In this document: one piece after another, positions 17,324-26,061 of the stretch
How positions within the stretch are numbered: the first letter of the stretch is position 1
Layout: each line of letters begins with the position of its first letter
Assembly (NCBI GenBank): GCA_035633115.1
Contig: DASQFN010000011.1
Coordinates: 62,001 to 126,000 of the forward strand
Source: Gemmatimonadaceae bacterium
GTDB lineage: Bacteria > Gemmatimonadota > Gemmatimonadetes > Gemmatimonadales > Gemmatimonadaceae
Reading direction: 5' to 3'
Length of the DNA stretch: 64,000 nucleotides
Position numbers and translations under genes: made by a program
Notes under the pieces: generated by a model
Seen by the model: the letters and a program-made list of their open reading frames with translations, nothing else
Told to the model about the DNA's origin: nothing
The model's database searches: none

Positions 17324-18970
17324 TCACCGCGCGACTTGCTCTGACCTGGGCTCGGTGGGAAGGCCAACATCGAGCCATGCGCGCCAGCCGCCGACGAGCG
17401 CGCGTGCTTTCGTCCAACCTGCCTTTCGAAGCTGGAGCGCCGCACGGGCGCTCGTGGCTTCGTCGTGTCACGCACAATAGATCACCAGCGTAGCATGCTT
17501 TGAGAGGCGCTGCTCCGTCGCGTCGCGCACCGGATCGTCCGGTCGCAACCGAACCGCGCCGCGCGCAATGAGAGGATCACCATCGTAGTTGCGGCTCGCG
17601 CGAGCGTCCACGATCACCACCTCCTCCCCTTTTGCTTCCAGCGCCCTCAGCTCCTCAATCGTGATTCGATCATCCACCGTCTGGGTGGCTGATGCGGCGC
17701 GGCTGAGCGGCAGTAGCACCTCCGGCTGAGCGATCTCGGGCTCGCCGACTGCAGAACTGATCCCGCGACCAGCCGGCGTCCTGGCGCGAAGAAAAAATGC
17801 GGTAGCGCTCCCGTGCACCACCACCGAGAGGAGCACGACGACGGAAGTGAGCACGAATATCCGTTCGCCGCCCGCTACTCCCGCGAACACGGGCAACAGG
17901 GCGAGAAGAAGCGAGCTCAACCCACGCGGCCCGAACGCGGCGACCAGCCGCCGATCGCGATCGCTCAATTTGACGCCGCCAAGAACCGGGTAGAGCACAA
18001 TAGGCCGTACGGTCAATGCGATCACCGCGAACAGAACAGTGCGCCAATCGAGTATCGTGAGGCCGAGCCAGATCAGCGACATTCCCAGCGCCACGAAGGT
18101 GAGGAGGAGCAGCATCTCCGCGGTCGCTTCGCCGTACTCCAGGAAGCAATCGCAAAGCTCGATATCCCTCGACGCCACGACGAGCCCGGCTACGAACGCC
18201 GCGACGAAGCCGCTTCCTCCCACAGCTTCCGCGAACGCGAAGCTCGTGAATGCGAGACCAAGCGCGTAGAGAGATTCGTAATCGCGCCTTACTCCCGTGC
18301 GCGACCGGACAAAGGCGAGTCCGGAAATTCCAGCCCAGCCAACGAGAGCGCCGAGGCCGGGACCGAGGACGAAGAGTCCAAGGATGCTGCGCCCGATCTC
18401 CGTTCCGCTTGCCGCACTCGCGGCGAGAACCTCGCCCCGCGCGGGCAGCAGCAGCATCGAGAGAATGACGATCGGAAGCAGCACGACGTCGTTCATCCCC
18501 GTCTCGAGACGTAGCGCCGTCCGCGGCCCCTCCGGGAGTGCCTTCGACCTCAGCACGGTGCGGAGGAGAACCGGATCGGTTGATGCGAGAGCGGCGCCGA
18601 GTATCGCGGCGGCCGGTCCAGGCAAGTCGAGCAGCGCCCACGCGGCGAGAGCAGTGAGGATCGCCGGTGCGACCGTACCCGGTCCGAGCAGCCGCCACAA
18701 CATGAAGCGCCGCTTGCGCAGCTGCTTCGTATCGATCGTGACTGCGTCGCTGAAGAGCAGCAGCGCGAGTCCGAGCATGGCAAGCGCGTGAAGCGCGGGA
18801 GAATGGAAGCCGACATCGGTAATTCCGAATCCCCACGGACCGAGCGCGACGCCAAGGACGAGGAAGATCGGAACGAGGGGAAGGCCGGTGCGTTCGATCG
18901 CCCCAGAAAGAAGCGAAGCGACGACGATGACCATGCCGATAAGCGCGACAGTAGTGACGAAGCTTTCCAT
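17324..18970 (-). CDS. Na+/H+ antiporter-rhodanese fusion with in-frame UGA (candidate selenoprotein)
   Basis: The first 500 codons encode a CPA-type cation:proton antiporter with about 12 membrane segments (residues 1-400) and a cytosolic rhodanese domain starting at about 425 (VIVDAR). The reading frame meets UGA at 17470-17468, exactly after the active-site Cys (IYC-A-UGA). It stays in frame for 47 more codons of unmistakable rhodanese sequence (HDEATSARAAL, RKAGWTKARALVGGW) to a stop at 17324. Relatives, as I remember them, have Cys at this position (YCxCP/H-EATSAR), so a Cys-like residue, possibly selenocysteine, is expected. A SECIS-like hairpin follows. The alternative is a recent nonsense mutation giving a 500-residue antiporter that lacks half of its rhodanese domain. 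Confidence 0.8.
17427..17462 (-). promoter_or_regulatory. SECIS-like hairpin just downstream of the in-frame UGA
   Basis: On the minus strand the lower helix is CGAAGC (17462-17457) with GCTTCG (17432-17427). A small 3/2 internal loop follows. The upper helix is GAGCGCC (17453-17447) with GGCGCTC (17441-17435), and the apical pentaloop is CGTGC. The second loop base is G, 22 bases from the last base of UGA. This meets the general bacterial SECIS rules (short upper stem, small apical loop with an early G, 16-37 bases from UGA). Confidence 0.5.
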
Positions 18971-19162
18971 TCCGTGAAGGAAGAAAGCTGCGAGTCGCCG
19001 TGCACGCCAGACGTCATATTTAGTGGCAACTGGCCCGGAGTGTCTCCGCCCAGGAAGCGCCCGGTCCGCGCGCAGCCCTGCGGTGGAATATCCGATTCAA
19101 ACCATCCTGAAGGCTTGCTTGTCGGACCCAGTACAAGAATCCACCACCACCGAGGTCCGTCA

Positions 19163-20071
19163 ATGATGCTACAAGTGCTGGCTGTAGTTCTCGGGGCTTT
19201 CACAAGCAGCCCGACGCCCGCCCCGTCGCAGATTACGTCCCAGGGCTCCAATCAGGTATTCAACGGCCCGGTAGCTGCCGGCGCGTGGTTCCGCGTCCGG
19301 AACCTGAGGGGCGCGATAGAAGTGCGCCACACGTCGGGCAGAAATGTCGTCGTGTCGGCGACGCGAGGGTTCGATGCCGGGTCTGATGCCGACGTCAGAT
19401 TCGATGTCCGCCGCGACGGCGCGAATGTCACCGTGTGCGCCATCTGGCCCCGCACGACCCGCTGCGACGCGAGGGGCTACGAATCCGATTCCGACTCGCG
19501 AGACTGGAGAGAGCGCCGTGCGGGGAAAGTGGATTTCGTTGTCGAGCTGCCAAGGGGTATCAACCTGCTTGCGGCTACCGGCAATGGAACGGTAGAGGTG
19601 CGGAACACAGGCGCAGAGGTCAAGGCGAGCTCGGGGAACGGGGAAGTCACCGTCATAGGAGCAACCGGCCGGGTAAGCGCTTCGTCGGGAAACGGTGACC
19701 TGGAAGTCGAGCGCGCAGGCGGTGAAGTCGAAGCGAGTACCGGCAACGGCGACATCACGGTTTCGACGTCGCTTGGTCCCGTTTCGGCGAGCTCGGGCAA
19801 CGGCAGCATCGACGTCGCTATGGCGTCGTTGAGAAGCGCGGACGACATGGAGTTCAGCACTGGAAACGGTTCGATCGAGTTGAAAGTTCCGTCCAATTTC
19901 TCAGCGGTCGTCGAGGCGAACGTCGCGTACAGGAACTTCGAGACCGATTTCCCGATGCAGATGGGTGACCGATGGAGCTCGCGTCGCGTCGAGGGGAAGA
20001 TCGGGAACGGCGGCAGGCGCATCAAATTCTCGACAGGCAACGGTCACGTCAGGATTCGAAAGAACGGATAA
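19163..20071 (+). CDS. DUF4097-like secreted beta-repeat protein
   Basis: This 302-residue protein has a signal peptide (MMLQVLAVVLGAF). The remainder is built of short beta repeats that end in a Gly-Asn-Gly turn: TGNGTVEV, SSGNGEVTV, SSGNGDLEV, STGNGDITV, SSGNGSIDV, STGNGSIEL, STGNGHVRI. The spacing of about 20-25 residues suggests a right-handed beta-helix or stacked sheet, as in DUF4097/DUF4098 adhesin-like proteins. The function is unknown. The ATG at 19163 was chosen because the signal peptide starts there, although the frame is open from 18788 inside the antiporter. It is divergent from the antiporter. Confidence 0.85.
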   Translation: MMLQVLAVVLGAFTSSPTPAPSQITSQGSNQVFNGPVAAGAWFRVRNLRGAIEVRHTSGRNVVVSATRGFDAGSDADVRFDVRRDGANVTVCAIWPRTTRCDARGYESDSDSRDWRERRAGKVDFVVELPRGINLLAATGNGTVEVRNTGAEVKASSGNGEVTVIGATGRVSASSGNGDLEVERAGGEVEASTGNGDITVSTSLGPVSASSGNGSIDVAMASLRSADDMEFSTGNGSIELKVPSNFSAVVEANVAYRNFETDFPMQMGDRWSSRRVEGKIGNGGRRIKFSTGNGHVRIRKNG

Positions 20072-20142
20072 TCGCGCAACCCGGACCGATCACCGGTCTT
20101 TCGCGATCGACCGCAGATGCGAGCCATAGCTTGACCGCGCGC

Positions 20143-20166
20143 GCGGGCCACCGTAGTGTGGCCCGC
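20143..20166 (+). promoter_or_regulatory. Perfect 9-bp hairpin directly before the DASS start codon
   Basis: GCGGGCCAC (20143-20151) pairs with GTGGCCCGC (20158-20166) around a CGTAGT loop. It ends one base before the ATG at 20168, where the ribosome-binding site should be. It could mask translation start or serve as the end of the preceding transcript. Confidence 0.55.
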
Positions 20167-20167
20167 C

Positions 20168-21688
20168 ATGACTGTCCCCACAGGGGCCACGCAGGAAATC
20201 GAAGGACTAAAGCGAGCTGATTCGAGCGCCGCGCGCGGCCACCTCGGAAGTCTGCTCGCTCTCCTCGCCTTCCTCTCTCTTCTTTTCGCGCCTCTCGGCG
20301 GACTGAGCCCCGAGGCTCACCGCCTCGCGGCCATCATGGCCGCCGTGGTGATTCTCTGGATTACCGAGGCACTGCCGATGCCGGTGACGGCGCTCATCGG
20401 ATCCGCCGCCTGCATCGTGATGCGCGTCGCTCCGGCGCGTGACGTGTTCGCGCCGTTCGCCGACCCGTTGATGTTCCTCTTCATCGGCTCGTTCATGCTC
20501 GCCAAGGCGATCATGCTGCATGGGCTCGACCGCCGTGTGGCGTACGCCGTGCTCTCTCTTCGCATCGTTGGCGCGAGCCCGATGCGGATTCTCTTTGCGT
20601 TCGGCGCGGTCACCGCGGCGATCTCGGCGTGGATCTCGAATACGGCCACGACGGCCATGATGTACGCCATCGGGATGGCCATTCTCACTTTCATGGCCGA
20701 CTCGGCCAAACGCAACGGTCGGAGTCTCGACCCGCGTTACGCGACCGCCCTGATGTTGATGACCGCGTTCGCCGCATCCGTAGGCGGGTTGGCGACTCCA
20801 ATCGGGACTCCGCCTAACGTCATCGGTCTCGGATTCATTCGTCAGCTCACCGGCGCCGAGCTCCCATTCTTCAAGTGGATGCTGATCGGCGTTCCGACGG
20901 TGATTGTATTGCTTCTGACGGTGTTCTTCATTTTTCGCCGCGCGGCAGCGGGCATGCACGCGGGAGTCGGGGAAAGTGCCAGGATGCTCGAGCGCGAGCA
21001 CGAGCGCCGCGGCGCCTGGTCCGCTGGTGAGAAATCCACGGTGCTCGCGTTTTGTGTGACCGTTTTTCTCTGGGTGCTGCCGGGAGTGCTCGCGCTCGTG
21101 TACGGCGAGACCAGTCCGCAGTACCAGGCGCTCACCGCGCGGATTCCGGAAGGTGTCGCGGCGCTGATCGGCGCGTGCCTGCTTTTCATTTTGCCCGGCA
21201 ACCAGCAGGGCAAGGCGATCACCTGGCGCGAAGCCGCGAAGATCGACTGGGGAATAGTTCTCCTCTACGGCGGTGGATTCGCGCTCGGAGTTCTCTCCTT
21301 CAAGACCGGCCTCGCCGAGACTCTCGGGAAAAACCTGCTTGGCTATCTCCCGTCGAGCGGCGGAACCGGCCTGCTCATCGCGTCGACAATCCTCGCGGTG
21401 ATCTTGTCGGAGGTCACGTCGAACACCGCTTCAGCGAACATGATCGTGCCTGTCGTGATCTCGATCGCACGTGCGGCCGGAGTGGATCCAGTGGAGCCCG
21501 CTCTGGGAGCCACGATGGGCGCGAGCCTTGGCTTCATGCTCCCGGTGTCGACACCCTGTAACGCCATCGTGTACGGCTCCGGGTACATCCCGCTCAAGCA
21601 GATGATGCGCTACGGTATCGTCGTCGACGTCGTGGGAGTGATCGTGATCGTCACGATGATCAAGCTGCTGCTGCCGCTCGTGCGCTGA
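20168..21688 (+). CDS. DASS-family (SLC13-like) anion:sodium symporter
   Basis: This membrane protein of about 506 residues has some 11 hydrophobic segments. Both Ser-Asn-Thr signature loops of the family are present: SNTATTAMM at about residue 157 and TSNTASANM at about residue 420. They form the sodium and carboxylate/anion site. The GTPIGTPPNVIGLG segment also fits. Likely substrates are di- or tricarboxylates, but sulfate or phosphate transporters share the fold. No Shine-Dalgarno sequence is visible, and a hairpin abuts the ATG. A GTG at 20156 in the same frame is an alternative start. Confidence 0.9.
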   Translation: MTVPTGATQEIEGLKRADSSAARGHLGSLLALLAFLSLLFAPLGGLSPEAHRLAAIMAAVVILWITEALPMPVTALIGSAACIVMRVAPARDVFAPFADPLMFLFIGSFMLAKAIMLHGLDRRVAYAVLSLRIVGASPMRILFAFGAVTAAISAWISNTATTAMMYAIGMAILTFMADSAKRNGRSLDPRYATALMLMTAFAASVGGLATPIGTPPNVIGLGFIRQLTGAELPFFKWMLIGVPTVIVLLLTVFFIFRRAAAGMHAGVGESARMLEREHERRGAWSAGEKSTVLAFCVTVFLWVLPGVLALVYGETSPQYQALTARIPEGVAALIGACLLFILPGNQQGKAITWREAAKIDWGIVLLYGGGFALGVLSFKTGLAETLGKNLLGYLPSSGGTGLLIASTILAVILSEVTSNTASANMIVPVVISIARAAGVDPVEPALGATMGASLGFMLPVSTPCNAIVYGSGYIPLKQMMRYGIVVDVVGVIVIVTMIKLLLPLVR

Positions 21689-21697
21689 GCAGAGATT

Positions 21698-21726
21698 GCT
21701 GCCCGGGTGTTCGGCGCCCGGACAGC
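21698..21726. terminator. Stem-loop terminator between convergent genes
   Basis: GCTGCCCGGGTG (21698-21709) pairs with CGCCCGGACAGC (21715-21726), with one mismatch and a TTCGG loop, followed by CAAAATTT. It lies between the DASS gene and the convergent small gene. Confidence 0.65.
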
Positions 21727-21733
21727 CAAAATT

Positions 21734-22051
21734 TCAGGCGGTGGGGACGGCCGACTCGGCTGGGGTCGTTTCGACGGTTACGGTCTCCGGCGGGCGCACA
21801 GGCTTACGCCACACGGGCCTCTGGTGCACGGGGCGAGCCTGAATCGCCAGGAGCTCCGCGTAATAGGCGATAATCCGACTCTGCACTGACTGCTTCGTAT
21901 CCTTCGGCGACGCTGCAAAGGGAGCGTGGCGCGTTGTCTTTCCGGTGTCGACGCGGAACCACCACCATGGAGGCATACCTTCGTGTAACGGCGCTTCAAC
22001 CGAGCAGTAGAATGTCAGTCCCTGATCCACAAATTCGAATTCCTTCGTCAC
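21734..22051 (-). CDS. Hypothetical protein, third gene of P450 operon
   Basis: This is a 105-residue soluble protein with no signal peptide or membrane segment. The N-terminal 75 residues look globular and conserved in style (EAPLHEGMPPWWWFRVDTG, RHAPFAASPKDT, QSRIIAYYAELLA). The tail is Pro/Arg/Thr-rich. The GTG start at 22051 follows AAGGGG. It begins 21 bases after the glycosyltransferase stop on the same strand, so it probably belongs to that operon. I do not recognise the family. Confidence 0.7.
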   Translation of the reverse strand: MTKEFEFVDQGLTFYCSVEAPLHEGMPPWWWFRVDTGKTTRHAPFAASPKDTKQSVQSRIIAYYAELLAIQARPVHQRPVWRKPVRPPETVTVETTPAESAVPTA

Positions 22052-22072
22052 TTTGCCCCTTGAACGTATGAT

Positions 22073-23068
22073 TCAATCTAACTCATGACTCCGGGGATTA
22101 CCCCTGATTCGCGTATCCTCGAGTCGGCGGATCTCATAATCGTCGTAACGCTTGCGGACTGATTCCGGCACGCCGAGGGCATAACCGACCATTTCGCCCG
22201 CCGCCTGGAGCACACTGCACAGGACGAGGACCGCGGCAGCGCCGGATGGCGGCCGCTCCCGACGAATCGCCCTAGAAATGCCGTCGCGGTGTCGCACCAG
22301 CAGCACCGCGGGAATGAGGGGTGAAGCGAGAGCGTATCCGAGGCGCCGAAAAGCGGACCAGCGTGCGCTGCGGGTGCCCGCAATTACACGGCCCGCAAGG
22401 AAGCGCTGGTGAAGCAACGGTGCAAGAAATGAAATATTTGCGTGCTCGATTCGCGCCGCTGGCTCAAATCGGACGCGCTCCCCAGCCCTCCGGAGCTCCG
22501 CCATCATGTCCTCGCCCTCCGAAAGCGCCTGCTCGAGCCGATCGCCGAGGTTTAGCAGAAACGTGAGTCGATAGGACACGTTGAGGATTGGCGCGCTATG
22601 AAGCTCTTCAGCGGGCTTGCCATCGGTCCACGATGCGTAGCCCGCAAGGAATCCGGCCCAGCTAACGGCGCCATCGGGATTCGCGTTCGCGAACGACGGA
22701 ACGACGACTCCCCAGCCTGCCTCGTGCGCTTCGGTGAGAGCCTCGATCATTCCCGAACACGGGTAGGAGTGAGTCTCTCCAATGAACACCAATGGCGCGG
22801 TCGCGGCGCGAACGCCCGAGGCCCGCGCGGCTCCAAGCGGAATGGACGAGTCCACGTCTACGATTCGCACGCTGGCGAAATCGGTGAGGCGTTCCGCTCC
22901 GATCGTCTTCGATTGCGAGGCCGGCATTACCAGCACAATCTCCAGCTGCCGTCTCGTCGTCAGATCATTGAGTCGATTGATCACGGGAAGAATCGTGTTC
23001 CACGTATCAGTGGCGAGAACGACAGACATTGCTGGCATGCCGGTAGACGGCAAAGCCGCAGCGCTCAT
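22073..23068 (-). CDS. Glycosyltransferase family 2-like protein
   Basis: This 331-residue protein has an N-terminal GT-A nucleotide-sugar-binding fold (about 12-215): VVLATDTWNTILPVINRL, an acidic turn VDVDSSIPLGAARASG, VFIGETHSYPC, and the acceptor-side motif EGEDMMAELRRAGERVRFEP. The C-terminal 100 residues contain hydrophobic helices (LIPAVLLV, AAAVLVLCSVLQAAG) that suggest membrane association. The start overlaps the P450 stop as ATGA, so the two are co-translated. The acceptor is unknown; a membrane-bound or secondary metabolite modified by the P450 is an inference. Confidence 0.8.
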   Translation of the reverse strand: MSAAALPSTGMPAMSVVLATDTWNTILPVINRLNDLTTRRQLEIVLVMPASQSKTIGAERLTDFASVRIVDVDSSIPLGAARASGVRAATAPLVFIGETHSYPCSGMIEALTEAHEAGWGVVVPSFANANPDGAVSWAGFLAGYASWTDGKPAEELHSAPILNVSYRLTFLLNLGDRLEQALSEGEDMMAELRRAGERVRFEPAARIEHANISFLAPLLHQRFLAGRVIAGTRSARWSAFRRLGYALASPLIPAVLLVRHRDGISRAIRRERPPSGAAAVLVLCSVLQAAGEMVGYALGVPESVRKRYDDYEIRRLEDTRIRGNPRSHELD

Positions 23069-24591
23069 GCGCGGGGGCGCAGAGACACGGTGAAACGTGA
23101 GCCGGGCCGCCAGTGAAACCCGCTGAACTCGGCCGGCTCCGCGTTATGCACCTCGAGCTCGTATCCAGCCGCCAGCTCGACGGCCAGGTTGCGGCCGATC
23201 GCACGCGAGAGATGCGCGCCTGGGCAAATGCGAGGAGACAGCCCGAACGGGGAGTACTGAGTCCGCCTCGCAGGGACAAGAAAGCGATCCGGGTCGAAGT
23301 TATCGGGACTGTCGAACATCTCGCTGCTGCGGTGACTCTCCTGCACACAGATTCGAACATACCAGCCCGCGGGAATCTGTAGCCCGTCCCATCGTATTGG
23401 CCGTTTGACGCGGCGGAGCAGAAATTCGCTCTGATGCAGCCGGAGAGTCTCGCGCACGAGTCGATCGGCGAGTCCCCCTGGCGCCAGTGCCTGAGCGCGA
23501 TCGAATTCAATTTCATTCGCCAGCCGCGCCAGACTCGCCGGGTTCTCTCCCAGCTTCACGAGGAGCCAGGATAGAAAGCCTATCACGTCGAGGCGAGCCG
23601 TGTGGAGCGTGTACACGAAGTTCGCCATCAGCTCGTCGTCGGAGAGCGCGTCCGGATGAAGACGGCAAAGCTCCGAGAGAAAAGATTGTCGATCCGCGAG
23701 CGAATCCTCGTCACGTGAGAGAGTCCGAGTACGAAGCTCGCCAATGATGTCGAACAATGCCGCGGCGGCGCGGCGCCGACCAGTTCGCGCGAGATGACGG
23801 TAGTCCGCGACCCGATAATGCTCCTCGAGGCGGTCGAGATCGGGTCCAGGCGAAATGCCGAAGAAGCAGCGCATCAGATCGTTGAGGACCATCCGGTCGA
23901 TCGCCGGCAGCGGATCCGCCTTGCCGTCATTGGCGGCAAGACACAGGAGCATGGATTTGGCTTCCGTTGCCAGCACCTGCTCGCACGAGTCAACAACCGC
24001 GGGCGTCAGGGCCGATCGCAGGACGGCCGCTACATCGCGATGCCGGCCGCCGTCGAGGTACCTCACGAAGCCACCGGGCACGAGGCCGTTGAAAGGCGCC
24101 GCGGGGACGACCAGGCTCTCATCGTTGGCGGCCAGAAAATTCGCCGCGCGCTCGAGTCCAACGATTCCGACAGCCGGATGGATGAAATGTCGGAATTTGA
24201 AAACTGGTCCGTGCCGAGCAGCCTGCTTCAGATAGAATTGAGGATCGTGCCATGGCGAGATCGGCATCACGGCCAGCGAACCCGCCGGTAGCCCGGCCTT
24301 ACGGCCGTGCGCGGCTCGCGCCTGCCACCGTTCCAGAGCAAGCACCACCAGCGCCGCAGCCGCAGCGGCTCTCAGCGCAATTGGGTCGGAGAGCGCGATG
24401 ATGACAACGGCGACAACGTAGAGCGCGAGCGTTGCAGTCATGACGGTCTGAATCCGCGGAAAAGCCTGAAATCTCCGCCGGACTCCCGGGTGAATCGCGA
24501 GGCGAGCGAGCGGCAGGGCAATCACTCCAACCAGCGCGATCTCGACGGTGCGCTCGACGCCCGTCGCCAACAAGGGGTCCATGATAGCCAT
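23065..24591 (-). CDS. Cytochrome P450 with N-terminal membrane segments
   Basis: This 508-residue protein has two or three hydrophobic segments in its first 95 residues (about 17-35, 49-68, 72-90), unusual for a bacterial P450. The P450 domain follows. The heme loop is FGLSPRICPG, with the Cys ligand at about residue 449. The K-helix is ETLR (about 386-389), and the PERF-like segment is NFDPDRF. The I-helix region reads TLHTARLDVIGFL, lacking the usual (A/G)GxxT oxygen-activation motif, so the chemistry may be non-standard. It is the first gene of an operon with a glycosyltransferase and a small protein. Confidence 0.92.
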   Translation of the reverse strand: MAIMDPLLATGVERTVEIALVGVIALPLARLAIHPGVRRRFQAFPRIQTVMTATLALYVVAVVIIALSDPIALRAAAAAALVVLALERWQARAAHGRKAGLPAGSLAVMPISPWHDPQFYLKQAARHGPVFKFRHFIHPAVGIVGLERAANFLAANDESLVVPAAPFNGLVPGGFVRYLDGGRHRDVAAVLRSALTPAVVDSCEQVLATEAKSMLLCLAANDGKADPLPAIDRMVLNDLMRCFFGISPGPDLDRLEEHYRVADYRHLARTGRRRAAAALFDIIGELRTRTLSRDEDSLADRQSFLSELCRLHPDALSDDELMANFVYTLHTARLDVIGFLSWLLVKLGENPASLARLANEIEFDRAQALAPGGLADRLVRETLRLHQSEFLLRRVKRPIRWDGLQIPAGWYVRICVQESHRSSEMFDSPDNFDPDRFLVPARRTQYSPFGLSPRICPGAHLSRAIGRNLAVELAAGYELEVHNAEPAEFSGFHWRPGSRFTVSLRPRA

Positions 24592-24735
24592 CGGGGGATT
24601 ACGCCGAATATAGGTTTGCGGCAGCGATTTGCATTCAATGGCTTTTTCGCGGCTCGAGGTGTTGTAAGACCTCCTCTTGATCGTCCTTCAATCAGCAGAG
24701 GGTCGCCAAGGGCCCCACGGATAAAGACCAGAGCG

Positions 24736-25599
24736 ATGCCAATGTCGAATTTTTTTGCAGCGATGCTCGAGCGCCTCCGTTCGTTGCCGGTGGTTAGTGA
24801 CGCCGGGGGGCGGGTGCCGCATTACCCCTCGGACGAGGAGCGGCGGATCATAGCCACGCTCCAGGGACAAGGTATCCAGCGAGAGCTTGCGACTCGCTCC
24901 GCGGCGGCTGTCGAGCACGATGAAAGGCAGGAGCTGGAGTACTGGCGACTCTGGAGATTGATCCGCCCCGCAGATACCGGAGCGATTCCTCCAAAAGCAC
25001 TGGATCCCTCCGTACCGGAGCACGTCACTCTGGCGCTTACCGTTGTGGGCGAGTATGACGCTGCCCGCGAAGAGCCAGGCGCATTCGCGGACTGTCTTTA
25101 TCGCCCGGTGTCAGAGCTGCCCTATCCGCCGGCTGCGATTCGCCGGTGCTGTGAATTTCTCATCGGCATCGCCGACACCGAGACAGCGTCGTCCGACGAA
25201 GATCACGAACTGCTCGCCAAAGAGCGTGAGGCGCTCGGTCTCGCGCTTTTCTCGCTCGATTACTTTCTCGATCTTCCCGCGAACGAGATTCCGCGCCAGA
25301 AGCTGGAAAACCTCGCCTACGGCAGGCGTGAATCCCTGGCTCAGGCACAGTCACCGTTGAAGCCGGGTGCCGGCGATGTGGTCGTCAGGAATGGATCGGG
25401 CGCCACGGATTACGTGAGCGAGGTCATTGGAGTGGGCGACAACGACGAGTGGATGGTGCTGACGAGCTCGGGTTCTTCGATGCGGGTCGTGCGCAGCGAG
25501 CAGCCGGGCCAGTGGGACGAAGTGCAGGTCATCGCTCCCGCCGCGGCATCGTGGCTGACTCTGACGCCTTCCGGCGGAACGCCGAGCTGGGAGCCGTAG
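24736..25599 (+). CDS. Hypothetical protein
   Basis: This protein of about 287 residues has no signal peptide or membrane span. The N-terminal two thirds (to about 200) is charged and helical (EERRIIATLQGQGIQREL, EREALGLALFSLDYFLDLP). The C-terminal part (about 205-287) looks like a small all-beta domain (VVVRNGSGATDYVSEVIGVG, EWMVLTSSGSSMRVV). The frame is open upstream to 24307, but that part mirrors the P450. The ATG at 24736 or 24742 is the first plausible start; neither has a clear ribosome site. It converges with the acetyltransferase, five bases apart. I do not recognise the family. Confidence 0.65.
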   Translation: MPMSNFFAAMLERLRSLPVVSDAGGRVPHYPSDEERRIIATLQGQGIQRELATRSAAAVEHDERQELEYWRLWRLIRPADTGAIPPKALDPSVPEHVTLALTVVGEYDAAREEPGAFADCLYRPVSELPYPPAAIRRCCEFLIGIADTETASSDEDHELLAKEREALGLALFSLDYFLDLPANEIPRQKLENLAYGRRESLAQAQSPLKPGAGDVVVRNGSGATDYVSEVIGVGDNDEWMVLTSSGSSMRVVRSEQPGQWDEVQVIAPAAASWLTLTPSGGTPSWEP

Positions 25600-25604
25600 C
25601 CGCG

Positions 25605-26048
25605 CTAGCGCAAATCCTTCCGGTAGGTGACTACGCGATCGACCTCGATGTAGCCGCTCCGCTCGTGCGCCATGTGGCTCACGCGATTGTCGATCAGCGC
25701 ATCCGATCCCATCTCCTGATATCCCTGGTCTCGAGCCCACGCTTCGGCGGCTTCGAGCAGTGAGCGGCCATGACCGCCAAGGCGCACGTCGGGGTCGACA
25801 TACCAGGCTTCTATATATCCTACCGGGCTCGTAGTGCAGCCGTCCACGACTGAACGAGTGCCGACCTCGACATAGCCGGCGAGCGAATTGCCATCAGGCC
25901 GCTCGAGCACGAACACCGCCGCGTCTGAGCGCGCGAGGGTTGCGCGCATCTCGGCTTCGTCTTCCTCCATAGACGTACCCGGAAACAAGGCTGTGGCCAT
26001 GCGGCGCCATTCGCTCCAGTCGGACGGTTTGAACTGCCTGATCAACAT
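25605..26048 (-). CDS. GNAT acetyltransferase, AAC(6')-I-like
   Basis: This 147-residue single-domain GNAT has the acetyl-CoA loop GYIEAWYVDPDVRLGGHG followed by RSLLEAAEAWARDQG. The C-terminal SDALIDNRVSHMAHERSG and VVTYRKDL segments are the ones I associate with aminoglycoside 6'-N-acetyltransferases of the chromosomal AAC(6')-I group. Aminoglycoside modification is therefore possible, but many chromosomal relatives have other or unknown substrates. The ATG at 26048 starts the conserved domain (MLIRQFKPSDW); the longer open frame upstream overlaps the next gene and is not protein-like. Confidence 0.82.
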   Translation of the reverse strand: MLIRQFKPSDWSEWRRMATALFPGTSMEEDEAEMRATLARSDAAVFVLERPDGNSLAGYVEVGTRSVVDGCTTSPVGYIEAWYVDPDVRLGGHGRSLLEAAEAWARDQGYQEMGSDALIDNRVSHMAHERSGYIEVDRVVTYRKDLR

Positions 26049-26061
26049 CGCAAACTGTCCG

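Noticed and set aside
17281-17475. Minus-strand open frame (about 64 residues) after the antiporter stop, suggesting a frameshift
   Set aside because: The true rhodanese C-terminus continues in the antiporter frame past the UGA. This other frame is Arg/Ser-rich shadow sequence, so there is no frameshift, only an in-frame UGA.
18788-19162. Upstream extension of the DUF4097-like protein by 125 residues
   Set aside because: It overlaps the antiporter start antisense and precedes a clear signal peptide at 19163.
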